Source: Polyporus tsugae
Lineage: Eukaryota; Basidiomycota; Agaricomycetes; Polyporales; Polyporaceae
Length of the DNA stretch: 64,000 nucleotides
Assembly (NCBI GenBank): GCA_024305745.1
Contig: JAHRBS010000010.1
Coordinates: 3,479,501 to 3,543,500 of the forward strand
Direction: 5' to 3'
Below the pieces are notes generated by a model. It saw only the letters and a list, made by a program, of their open reading frames with translations. It was not told the origin of the DNA and did no database searches. Positions 47,446-57,476 of the stretch are shown here, in pieces. Every line of letters starts with the position of its first letter. Within the stretch, counting starts at the first letter, position 1. The translations under genes and the position numbers were made by a program.

Positions 47446-49229
47446 ATGGTATGTGACGCGCTCTTCTCCATATCTCCGTCTATTTTCTTACTCTCTACAA
47501 CTCCAGTCCTCGCATTACATCACACCCCGACAGCTCAACGACGACATCCTCTTATTTGTCCTCTCCCTTTCGTCCCTCCACACCACCACATCCATGATGG
47601 CCACCTGCTATTTTCTCTACCACGAGGGGGCAAAAGTCATCCTTCACAATTCTCCCATGTCCTTCAAAGAAAAAATGTCTGATGACAAGGCAATCTCCCT
47701 CTTGCGCTTCATTCAAGCCGAATATCTATCTCGATGCCCCCACGTCCGCAAACTTCACGTCTTCATGCATCCCATGCCTGACTTCATTGCAGGCGCTTTG
47801 ATCGACCTCTTGCCGCGCTTGACGTCCCTCGACACCCTCTTCGCCTCCATCGAACGTACCCTCGACGCTCACCCCGACCTCCTTCCTCCCTTTGCTGCTC
47901 TCCAAGCCGTCGAGACCATTTTCATGATCAGCGCTGGTGTGCGTTCCTGCGAGCTCCTCAAGAGTCTTCAGTCCCAACTGGTCTCGGCTGTAATCTACTT
48001 TGACCCAGCGGACCCTACTCGTGAACAGCTATCCTCGAATGCCAATTTCCATCCGCTCGTCCTGTTGCAAAAGTCCGCACCGACGCTCAAGTCACTCGTC
48101 TCGGCCTTCTGGTCCGACATGCTTGGAACTATGTTCTTCGAGCCCGACGTCACCTATCCGAACATGGACAGCTTCATTCTTCACAAGGGCTCCCCCATGA
48201 ATCTTAGCTCCTACATCACGGCTTTCCCCGATCTCGTGCATCTCTGTGTAGAAGACGATCGCCCGAACCCCTGGGAACAAGGCCAGCGGCACGTCGCCCA
48301 GCTGCAGCGGGACATGAATCTGGAGCTCCCGGGGTTCACCCCTTCCAGCGAATCCCTCTCATGGAGGCACCTCCAGGATTACACCGGCCCGCTCGTGGAC
48401 CTCTGGCTTCTCGGACTCACCTGCCCCATACAACATCTGAACCTTGAGGACACGCCCACCACACGCCCACCCCTAGCCCTCACCGACGTGGTCGCGTATG
48501 CGTGCCCGACAGAGTTCACGGTCCTCTTGCGCAAGTGGCCGCTCACGGACGTCACGGAGTCGGACTTCCTGAGCGTGCTCCACACGAAGGGTGCAGAGGG
48601 CTTGAGGGTCCTGTCGTTCGTCGTCTGGCTTCGGGCGGGAGATCGCGACTTGAACGTCGGCCATGCGTTGGTGAGTCCCGCTTGGGGTTCAGTGCGACGA
48701 TGCGACGCTCACACTGAGTTCAATGCTGCGCCTGGTCCAGGACAATATTGTGGCGACGGTTTCGGGCTTGAACCGTCTGACCCGTCTCGTCATCGGCATG
48801 AACGATGGCGGTCTCGATGGCTCCGAGGAGACGGGTTCAGACGAGTTCGAGTCGACCCCTCAGGCTGCCGGTGAGGCTACAGGCGCAGGCGCAGGCACAG
48901 TGGCGCCACATGTGCATGCGCATGCGCATACACAGATGTCTCAGGCTGTCAATGGCACTCCTCACGCCTGCCCCGCGGAGTCGCTTAGTCTCGGCGAACG
49001 CACGCTGGACGCGGTCGACGTGCCCGCGTTCGCGGCGCGTCTCGCAGAAGCGATCCCCATGCTCGAGGACTTGTTCGTTGTGGTCCAGCGGCCGAGCAGG
49101 TCCGGATCGCACCTGCGGGTCCGGATGGCTAGGGTAGTGGGTTCGGGTTTTCAGCCGGGGGGAAAGGTGCACTATACAGAGTCGGAGGGGTATACGGAGT
49201 TGCTCAGGCTGCAGGGCGAAATATGCTGA
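47446..49229 (+). CDS. F-box-like protein, module copy 1
   Basis: I start at the ATG at 47446, the last codon before an intron (47449-47533), because the equivalent ATG is the only shared start in the paralogue. The product then begins MLNDDILLFVLSLSSLHTTT, continuing SMMATCYFLYHEGAK, an Agaricomycete F-box-like motif that would bind Skp1. The rest is leucine-rich and degenerate-LRR-like (SRCPHVRKLHVFM, LPRLTSLDTLFASIE, FPDLVHLCVED). A second intron (~48672-48742) joins HAL to DNIVATVSGLN. The C-terminal exon ends LQGEIC at 49229 and contains a His/Ala-rich spacer (HVHAHAHTQ) before the conserved LSLGERTLDAVDVPAF. F-box proteins select ubiquitination substrates; the target is unknown. The frame is intact. 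It is 88 bp from the LTR of element 2. Confidence 0.75.
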
Positions 49230-49317
49230 CTGTGGTCGTTTACTTGCTGTGCCCGTTTGCGCTTCTGTTCCAAAACACTCATGTCGCTGCAACGTTGGTC
49301 TTACAACGTTCCATAAT

Positions 49318-49512
49318 TGATAAGGTCAGACCTCACGCTAGCAATAAGCGAAGGACTGGGGGACTAAAGACTAACTCGAAGCTGGGGAATTACTGCAGCT
49401 ACCGAGGGGTTTATATATTGTACTGGAACCTGTGCACGGACCAGGTGCTTCAGGGCAGGTCATACATGTCGTTACAGGTGGTATTACTAATCGTAAGAAT
49501 TGTATCGTAACA
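49318..49512 (-). repeat. 3' LTR of element 2
   Basis: 195 bp. Compared with the 5' LTR it has seven differences, all in the half nearest the inner R-U5 end; the outer ~110 bp of U3 are identical. It contains TAACTCGAAGCT (49372-49383), the exact reverse complement of the primer site beside the other LTR. Confidence 0.95.
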
Positions 49513-49532
49513 TTACCCCCCCCTTTAGCTTC
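49513..49532 (-). other. Polypurine tract of element 2
   Basis: In element sense the bases before the 3' LTR read GAAGCTAAAGGGGGGGGTAA, then the LTR begins TGTTACG. A G-rich purine run in this position is the usual plus-strand primer of LTR elements. Confidence 0.85.
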
Positions 49533-49590
49533 ATGTCCCAGGAAGCCACAAAGCATTAGTAGTGGGGTAGTCATCAATACCATGGGTTAA

Positions 49591-52500
49591 CTAGTCGTAA
49601 GCAAAGTGTCGTACATAGTCCTGTTGTGTATTACTTTCATTTGGATTTCGTCTTTTCCAGTCATTATATCTGCGTGTCCAAAAGTCATAAGAGTCTGTGT
49701 CGTATGTAATTATTTGTCCATGTTTGTCCGTAGCTGTGAGTATGTAACAAGCATGGATGTGCGGCGCAAACTTGTTTGCTGCGTAGAAGGCGGTGATGAG
49801 TTTCTTGGCATCGTCCGTCCGAAGTTCGTCTGTATCCGAAGGTATCCATTCGCGGTCAGCTCGTGTGAGTCCACTCCATTGAACGAGGTAGTGAACTTTA
49901 CGAGATCGACCCGATCCTTCTACGATCTTTGAATCTAAGATTGATTCGACTTCTCGATCAGGTTCCAGGAGGGTGGGTACTTCTCGACTGGTTTTCCCTT
50001 GATTCGGGAATTCAGGATCATGTGCGGGGGTTAAGAGTACTTCGTTGAAGACGGGATGACGTAGCTTCCACTTAGGTGGGAGTTTTAGGCGATATGCACT
50101 AGCACCGACTTTTTCTTCAACTCGGAAAGGGCCGTAGCGCTTGTCCTTCCGAGTCTAGCGTTTTCGAACAGGGAATAGCAATGTAGTCCTTTGATTTCAT
50201 ATCGACAAAGACTAGTATGGCATCATGTCCGTTGCATTCGGGTAGTCCGGTCATATAGTCCATGGTGACGAATTGCCAGTTTTGATCGGGAATAGGGTTG
50301 GGATGGAGTGGTGCGGCACGTGGTTGTCGATCAATCTTGACGCGCTGGCACGTGATGCATCCGGCGACGTACTTGGCAACGTCTTTTCGAATGGACGGCC
50401 ACCAATAAGATCTCATGATCAGATCTTGGGTTTTGGCTGCGCCCGGATGTCCAGCCGCGATTGAGTTGTGGTGTGAAGCGATGACGCGTCCGCGAAGTTC
50501 CGAGTGGTTTGGAACAACCATTCTCCCCCTCCTGTAGATTAAGCCGTCCTCGGCTAATTCCCAATCATTGTCCTTTCCTAGTTTCTCGACGACAAGACGG
50601 TCATAAAGATTAACGTGTTCCAGACACATTTTCTTTAGATTGTCTGCTCCGTCTATCGTATGAGAAGCCGCAAACCAGTGTTCCTTGAGCAACGTGAAGT
50701 TTTCGATCACGGGACCGGTTTCGTGGTCCATGCATCTAGACAGAGCGTCTACTTTGCCCATGGTACAACCTGGTTTATGGATTAACTTGAAATGGTAATT
50801 CAAGAGAGTTGTCGCCCAATGTGCTTGTCGCGCGTTTAGCCGTTGTGGTTTTCGGAAGTATTCGAGGTTTTTGTGGTCATTATGGACCTCGAATTCTCAC
50901 GTGTTTTGGAGGAAGTGACGCCATTCTTGTAACACGGCGATAACTGACAACATTTCTCGATCCCAGATCTCATATCCTTTTTGTGCGGGTGTTAAGGAAT
51001 GTGATAGGAAGGCAATAGGTTTCCATAGTCCATTCTGGCACTGCGAGAGCTCGGCTCCGATCACAAAGTTCGAGGCATCACATTCTACTTTTAAGGGATC
51101 CGTATCATTGGGTATGGCTAACACGGGGGCGTGTGTGATTGCGCCCTTGATCCCTTCAAAAGCGAGTTGATGCTCTGGAGTCCATGTCCATTCGTTAAGA
51201 CCCGTGAGATGATTCAGCAGTCCAGCGATCTTTGAGAAGTCCTTGATAAACCGTCTGTAGAAGTTTGCGAATCCGAGGAAACTCTGTACATCACGTTTGC
51301 ACGTGGGTACCGGCCAATCAGTGACACCTTTGACCTTGCCCGGGTCCATGCGGATCTCGCCGGGGGTGATGATATGGCCTAAGTACTCGGTTTCTTGAGT
51401 TTTGAACTCGCACTTCTGGGGTTTACATGTAAGGTGATTGTCTCGAAGGATCTGTAGGACTTGTCGCACTATGTGTCTATGTTCCTCTAAATCGGCTGTA
51501 CAGATGATGATGTCGTCCAAGTACACAATGACCTTTCCACGAAGAATCAGATCTTGGAAGATCGAGTTCATCATCATTTGGAAAGTCGCCGGGGAATTTG
51601 TTAAGCCGAAAAACATGATGAGAGGTTCGTATAAGCCGCGATTCGTGATAAACGCTGCTTTTTTCCTTGTCGCCGTCGACTATGCGAATATTGTTGTATC
51701 CCAAACGTATGTCTAACTTGGTATAGTATTGGGCACCTTTCAGCCGATCTAGGATCTCTAACATTAGAGGAAGAGGGTACACGTTTTTCTTGGTCAAGGC
51801 GTTTAACTGTCTGTAGTCCTGGACGGGACGCAGTTTGCCGTCTTTTTTCTTGACAAAGAAGAATGGAGCACCCCATGAGGATTTTGATGGACGAATTCGA
51901 CCCGTGGACAGGTTTTCCTCTAAGAATACGTCTAGCGCTTGTTGTTTGTCTAGGGTCATGGGGTATATCTTTCCACAATACGGCTTAGCATTCTCGGTTA
52001 ATTCAATCGCATGATCATAAGGCCGTCGTTCGGGAAGAGTGGAGAACGTCGCTTCGTCAAAGATGTCGTGGAAATCTCGGTAATACTCCGGGATCATTTC
52101 CTCGAACGTTTGTTCTACCTTGGCCTCATTCTGTTTGATTGCGATTTCCATTGCTACTAACGTTTTCGCACGTATGTGGACTGATCAGGCGTCAAGCCAC
52201 GATAGGGTATGTAGGGAGAAGATTTGATCACCAGCGCTGATGATGTGATGGCAAGTGCTCGGGCATCAGTCGAACTCAATTGTTTTGTTCTTCCAATGTA
52301 TCGACAGATTGTGGTGCTCAATCCAGTCGTGCCCAAGATATATGTCCATTTTGCCAAGATCAGTGACTAGAAGCGGGATTTGTTCCGCGTGGTCTCCGAT
52401 CTGTAGTTGTACGTCAACGTAATGCGTGATTCTACCACCTATGTTGGGAGATCCATCGGCATTGAACACGTCAATGGGATGTGGGAATGGCTTAGGTGAT

Positions 52501-52925
52501 AGGCCTGCACGCTGAACGAAGTTTCTATTGACACACGAACCGGTACAACCGGTGTCGCAGAGAGCCTTGGTGTCGTAAACCTGAAGAGTTTCTAGGTTTT
52601 TGATTATGACTGGTATGTCTAGTTGTTTGCTTCCGGTACCGCGTGTGACTTTGAAGTACGTTAGACCATAGGACATTACTCGGATGGCGTTAATGGGCGC
52701 ACTAGGAGTTGTTTTAATTTTTTTGTTATTTTTGGACGAGAAATTAAGCACGGGTTCTAACCCGCCGCGCTGATCATTGCCTGTAGGTTGGCTCCGACGA
52801 TCAGTCGTCTCGTTGTTTTTAATAAGTATAGTATGTAACTGGGTAGGGTGGGAAATGGTGGAGTTGTCTGGTGAATAAGTAGGCATAGGTATCGTACAAC
52901 CCGGAACGGGTACATCAGAGTCCAA
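49591..52925 (-). pseudogene. Pol of element 2 (protease, RT, RNase H, integrase remnants, chromodomain), broken
   Basis: The protease motif is KALCDTGCTGSCVNRNFV (~52560). RT begins SSWGAPFFFVKKKDGKLRPV. A one-base excess in an A run at ~51656-51661 shifts frame just before the segment FGLTNSPATFQ; the catalytic VIVYLDDIIICTADLEE follows. RNase H (VECDASNFVIGAELSQ) and VHNDHKNLEYF are present. In-frame TGA codons lie at 52266, 52185 and 50897 (lowest coordinates). Integrase keeps its zinc module (HHNSIAAGHPGAAKTQDLI, CITCQRVK) and the first catalytic Asp region (FVTMDYMTGLP). At ~50159 it then jumps directly to the C-terminal end (KRYGPFRVEEKVGASAYRLK), so the core with the second Asp and the Glu is deleted. 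A chromodomain (RKVHYLVQWSGLTRADREW) lies near 49850. The final stop is TAG at 49591. Confidence 0.88.
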
Positions 52926-52981
52926 GACAGAAAACCGATTCTGAAAACTATTGTAAAGTGACGGTCGCCGCGTATGTGCGC

Positions 52982-54999
52982 TTACGTGGGACCGTAGGGA
53001 AAATGCTGCTCGTACTCGTTCATCTGGTATCGTATCTCGTCGTATCCATCCGCGTATTCCTCCGGTGCGTGCTGCAGTTCTGGTTCCTTGTGGTAGGTGG
53101 GTACCGTTACCCCGGCAATCTGCACAAGGAAGTCCTCGGGGTCTTCCTGATGGAAACGTCTGACCTCTTCAAGGAATTCCTCGCGACTGTCGTGTTCTTC
53201 CCATCAGCGCTTCTGTACTGCAGCTGCGCCGGTCCGGTTGGGGATATGCCACATGTCTCCACATGAGCCCTTCTCGGTCTGCTTTGCGCCGCACTTTCGG
53301 CATGGTCGGGCCCTGAGCCGATCAATGTCCATCGGCTGTCCGGCTCCTCCATACGTGACCCCTGTGCCTGTGCGTCTGTCTCCCGGCATTGTGGGTACCT
53401 GGGGACGTTGTGGGTAGTGTGGCCGGGGCGGTGGATATTGTGACGCTGGGGCGTATGGCGGATATCGTGACAGAGGGAACACTGGGGAATATTCTGGGTA
53501 TCGTGACGGATACCGTGGGGCGTTTCCTGGGTATCGTGGGGGAGGGTTACCATAGCGCGGGGGAGCATTCGGTGGTGGGTACTGAGGTGGGGCACGTGGG
53601 GGTGGTTGTTGCGGGGGTGGTCGACGTGTGAAATCACGGATCTGGCGGTTGAAGATGATGTGATCGTTGTCCATGGCGATGATCGTAGATTTCCACTGGG
53701 CGTAGGTGACAGGCTTTACCGGCATTGTGCTGATCGCAACTAGGTAGCTGGATGGTAGCGCATTTTTGAGCCGATAAATGTTGTTAGCCGTGTCTTTGTT
53801 TTCCGTAGCACGGGCTGTCAGATCTTCCCATTCGTCAAAGAAGTCTTCGGCTCGGCGGTTGCCCATGTGAATCTGATCAAGTGCAATGATCGCGTCGTTA
53901 ACGTAGTTTATTGGTCTAAACTTTGCTGTCAACTCGGCCCAGAATGCTGCTACGTCCGGGTAGTTTCATCTATTCCCGTTTGCCACAAATTTGTCCTCTA
54001 CGAGATTTCACTTCCATCTATTCACATTTGTCCCACGAATCAACCCTAAGACGGCAGATATTGCTGGATCTTTGTCCAAGCCGGCCACATAGACCTGGAC
54101 ATCAGACTTCCATTGTTCGAAGTCTGGGCTGATGCCGTCGAAGTACTCAGGCTGGGCGAGTCTGGGCGGGGCGTGGTTCCTGCCACCGCATTGGGGTTGG
54201 GTTGCCGCGATGAAGTTTGTGATCTCCCCTGAGATCCACGCTTGCATTGCCGCATCGAATGAAAATGTTTGCGCCATTGCTCGATGAGCGCAGGGTGGTT
54301 GGCTGATGCTGGCGGTTTGAATGGGAGGCTGGATGGGGTTTTGGGGAGCGGATAAGGGTCCTGTGGTCATGGGGGAAGCACGGAGGCCGAGGTTCTCGAG
54401 GGCACGGGTGAATCCGTCTGAGTCAGATCTATGACGTCCGGAGGGTTCCTGATCGTCGTCGGAGTCTGTTGGAGGCGAGGGTTCTTCTGGGAGCTCTTGG
54501 TAGTTGAATCGGCTACTTCCGGCGACCGGGGACGCTTCCGTGGATCTCGCGACTTGGACGGGGATGGGGATGTGTGCGACAGGTGGGGTAGGCTCTCGCT
54601 GTTGTTCTGGATGGGTGCGTGGGTACGGGCTTCCGGCGTGTACAACTGGTTTAGGGGTCGGCTGATGTGCATGAGCTCTTGTGTGAGTCACTCTAGGTAC
54701 CGGAGCTGTTGGTTCCAGTGGCGGTTCGCGCGGGATAGGGATGTATTGTGGGGATCGGAACTTGTCAGGGTTCGAGCTGTTGTACCGGTTGGGGCATGGT
54801 TGTTGATGGCACTGATGGAGATTGTTGTTGAGGATGTGTGCGTCGACTCAGACGTCGTCTGACTTCTGGAATTGACAGTGCCGCTGTCCTGTGCAAGCCG
54901 TGTTTCCCTAGCTTCCCACGCGTCTATAGCGCGGAGAACCGGTGGAGGGGATGGAGACGGAGTTGGGTACGATTCGAGCAGCAGATCCCAAGGGTCCAT
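52982..54999 (-). pseudogene. Gag of element 2, split by a frame change and three TGA codons
   Basis: The first ORF (54999-54688, 103 codons, MDPWDLLLESYPTPSPSPPP) ends at TGA. The continuing gag frame overlaps it in the -1 phase (54691 onward: THTRAHAHQPTPKPVV, FDGISPDFEQWKSDVQVYVA). That frame has TGA at 54008, 53966 and 53204 but stays gag-like throughout: AFWAELTAKFRPINYVND, FDEWEDLTARATENKD, a Pro/Tyr-rich stretch, the knuckle-like CRKCGAKQTEKGSCG, and an acidic tail (REEFLEEVRRFHQEDPEDF) to TAA at 52982. The same 103-codon ORF and -1 overlap occur in element 3, so this junction is either a programmed frameshift or an inherited lesion. The knuckle is not a canonical CCHC. Confidence 0.75.
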
Positions 55000-55128
55000 T
55001 CACTAGATACAAAGAAGGTGTGGGTAAGTGTACGGTGTGTGACAGGCTATAGGTATTTATAGTAGCAGTTTTACCACGGTATGGCTAACCGGGGTCTCCT
55101 GCGCCAAGTTGTGACACGTGGTCACTGA

Positions 55129-55695
55129 CTACTCGGTTGGAATGGACACGTGCAAAATAGCGGTCTGATCGGTAGTGTAAGGTATAAGGGTAATATGAAA
55201 TACCCAATAGGTGGGTTGTGCGGATGCGATGATGCTGTAAAGAGAGTAGGCGGAAGTTGTTGCAGTGGTGGAGAAGCGGAAGATGACGTGTCCGGGGAGG
55301 ACAGGGTAGAGGGAACGTGGGACGTACGCCGTGACTTCTGTTCCTTGGAACAGTGGGGTGTTGACCCTTGTTTGGATGAAGGTGGCATGCACTGGATTGA
55401 CGTGTCGGGATATGGTGATGTGAACGGGGATGCTGGCGTCTGAGTCGGAGTCAGAGTCGGAGTCTACGGCGGTGGCAGAGTCGGAATCGGAGTCGGAGTC
55501 GATAGAGGGAGTTGGGGATTGGTGACAGAGGTGCGGGGGCGGGATTGGAATAGGTGGTGTCGACGACGGAGACGGTGGCGATGAGTTGGTGAGGGTGTCT
55601 ATGGGGACAAGGTGGTGGGTGGTGCCGTCGGCGAGATGCATGACGAGCTGGGGGTTCAGGACGGGGAGAGAAGTGGAGGATGAGGAGGACACCAT
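55129..55695 (-). CDS. Unknown ORF ahead of gag in element 2
   Basis: An open frame of 188 codons from the ATG at 55695 to the stop at 55129. It starts 43 nt inside the primer site and ends 130 nt before gag, so it would be the first ORF on the element's RNA. It begins MVSSSSSTSLPVLNPQLVMH. The middle has a Pro/Ser-rich and (Ser-Asp)n segment (residues ~70-95). The second half looks beta-strand-rich (IPVHITISRHVNPVHATFIQ, VTAYVPRSLYPVLPGHVIFR, YWVFHITLIPYT). It has no stop while gag and pol beside it are broken. I recognise no family. The copy in element 3 differs by one residue over the shared frame, but there its ATG is GTG. Confidence 0.6.
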   Translation of the reverse strand: MVSSSSSTSLPVLNPQLVMHLADGTTHHLVPIDTLTNSSPPSPSSTPPIPIPPPHLCHQSPTPSIDSDSDSDSATAVDSDSDSDSDASIPVHITISRHVNPVHATFIQTRVNTPLFQGTEVTAYVPRSLYPVLPGHVIFRFSTTATTSAYSLYSIIASAQPTYWVFHITLIPYTTDQTAILHVSIPTE

Positions 55696-55737
55696 GGTTG
55701 GCAACGGAGACGGTGCGCAATAGGTTGATGAGAGGGT

Positions 55738-55749
55738 AGCTTCGAGTTA
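55738..55749 (-). promoter_or_regulatory. Primer-binding site complementary to the element's own LTR
   Basis: In element sense TAACTCGAAGCT directly follows the 5' LTR. Its reverse complement AGCTTCGAGTTA occurs in the 3' LTR, 34 nt downstream of the TATATAA start, where transcription should begin. In the 5' LTR that segment reads AGCTTTGAGTTG, still pairing through two G-U wobbles. There is no TGG start as for tRNA priming. Known parallel: Tf1/sushi self-priming. Confidence 0.75.
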
Positions 55750-55944
55750 TGATAAGGTCAGTCCACACGCTAGCAATAAGCGAAGGACTGGAGGACTAAA
55801 GACCAACTCAAAGCTGGGGATTTACCGCAGCTACCGAGGGGTTTATATATTGTACTGGAACCTGTGCACGGACCAGGTGCTTCAGGGCAGGTCATACATG
55901 TCGTTACAGGTGGTATTACTAATCGTAAGAATTGTATCGTAACA
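55750..55944 (-). repeat. 5' LTR of element 2
   Basis: 195 bp. Its R-U5 half matches element 3's LTR with one difference, while its U3 is identical to its own partner LTR at 49318. TATATAA in element sense lies at ~55845-55855. The target duplication ATAAT follows at 55945-55949. Confidence 0.95.
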
Positions 55945-56058
55945 ATAATCTCTTCCCATTGAACACATTCGGAGCACATACATACACTTTGATATCATCT
56001 ATTACCTTGCTGATGTTGTAGCCCAGTCTCGTTGTACCCAAGGCATACATGTGTGTGC

Positions 56059-57382
56059 TTAAGACGGGACACCCTCTCTCCACTTGTTCACCTTCTCCTC
56101 TACGCCCCTCTGCTCGTCTTCCGCCGCCTTTCGTTCCACGTCATAAAAACACTGACACAGTTCGTCTGGCGGGATGGCCAAGTAGGGAATTAGCATGAGT
56201 AAGTCAAAGTGGTCCGGCTTCGGGGGACCTCGGGCCTCATCCCGCTGTGCGCGGGCCCGCCGCCTCTGGAGGTCAGTCTCAGCCGTGGTCGCGTCGAAAC
56301 CACCGCGAGGGTAATACAGGTCCTCCCACACCTCGGCGACGCGGGCGCGGGCTGCCTGGACGCCGAATTCATGGAGGACGACCGCCCCATAGACCGCTTC
56401 AAACAGGACGGGCGGCGGCCAGTCCGATTTAGACATCACGAGTTTTGAACCAGCGATGTCGAACGCTTGGAGCGGCTCGATCAGATGGATGATGCACATG
56501 GGCTCCGAGGGGTCTGCGCCTGGGACCACGTCGCTCGAGTCCATCGCGAAATTTGGCGTCTGCCCAACGCATGTCCAGGAAGTTCAGAATGAGGACCGTC
56601 CAGCTTGTACAGTGGAATTACAAGACTCGGACGCGCCGGCATAAATCCAAGGGTTTGACATAGCAATTTGTGAAGGCCAGCTTGGAGGAGGACGCCGTTG
56701 CGGACGTCGTCGATGGCAGGCACGACGTCATCTTCGCGGCCGTGGCACCTGCGGGTGGTGAGTGTCTTGATATACTGTGAGCCCCGGGCATGGGTAAATT
56801 GTGTGAGCGAGCGAAAACCACATGCTGTGCCATAGTGACTATGTGGGAGGCACAGATACTACTTACATCATTGTCTTTGCAGTGGGGCACGAGGTGTACC
56901 GCGTCGCAGTACATCTCGTCCCAACCAATTGCAACGCAATGCTTGTCCCGTTCACACAGGTCCTGGTGGAAAGCTCCGCAGGCGACGCTCGAGGTGGTGG
57001 TCGATGCGCAGCTGTGGACGGAGTTCATCTTCGGTGGGTCGGCGAGGTGGGGATCGGTGGGGAACATGTGTTCCTTCTCAGCGTCGCTGACGTGGTAATA
57101 CAGCCGCATAGACTCCTCAGAATCGGAGGAGAGAGGCTGGTCGTAGTCGACAAGCTCGAGCAAGTCTGCTTTGCGCGAGAGGTGGCCCTGTGCTCTGGTG
57201 ACCGCGCCAATGCAATAGCGGATCCATTTGAGAGGCTTGGACGAGAAGTGCAGACGGTTCACGCGCTCGATAGGGAACTCGAGACACGGGACCCATACCC
57301 AAGAAGATGCTTCTGAGTAGCGGGGGTCGCTGGGCTTGACTGTTGGAAGCTAGGTGTGAACGAGGACGACAGGGCTTGACAT
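56059..57382 (-). pseudogene. HNH-endonuclease family gene, copy 3 (module 1), early stop
   Basis: The ATG at 57382 gives only MSSPVVLVHT before TAG; copy 1 has CAG (Gln) at this codon. The frame beyond is well preserved: SSWVWVPCLEFPIERVNRLH, the HNH first half CVAIGWDEMYCDAVHLVP, an intron, YIKTLTTRRCHGR and DDVRNGVLLQAGLH, then the C-terminal domain (VYGAVVLHEFGVQ, VWEDLYYPRGGFDATT) to a stop at 56059. The intron after exon B has GC where copies 1 and 4 have a GT donor, so it is either a GC-AG intron or a second lesion. Because only the first ~10 codons are lost, a shorter protein from a later start cannot be excluded. It converges on F-box 1 across element 2. Confidence 0.65.
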
Positions 57383-57426
57383 GGTGGTACTTGGTGGTAG
57401 AATAGATGCGTAGGTCAGGGAAAGTT

Positions 57427-57476
57427 GCGCACCTCGGGGCTTTAAGTATGTTTCTGACTCCCAACATAGGGGCTCG
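57427..57476 (-). promoter_or_regulatory. Conserved promoter block of the HNH family (copy 3)
   Basis: It shares CGAGCCCCTATGTTGGGA and AGGTGCGC with the block at 18534-18582, at similar spacing from the coding start. The TATATAAAGG of copy 1 reads ACTTAAAGC here. Confidence 0.5.

Larger units (their letters stand above)
49318..55944 (-). mobile_element. Degenerate Ty3/Gypsy chromovirus (element 2)
   Basis: A 6,627 bp element coding on the minus strand, with 195 bp LTRs beginning TGTTACGATAC and ending CTTATCA in element sense. The target duplication ATAAT lies at 49313-49317 and 55945-55949. Inside, in element order: a primer site complementary to its own LTR, an unknown ORF, gag, protease, reverse transcriptase, RNase H, integrase remnants, chromodomain and a polypurine tract. 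The coding part has frameshifts, six in-frame TGA codons and a deletion of most of the integrase core, so this copy is not autonomous. It lies between the convergent F-box 1 and HNH copy 3 genes. Confidence 0.95.
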
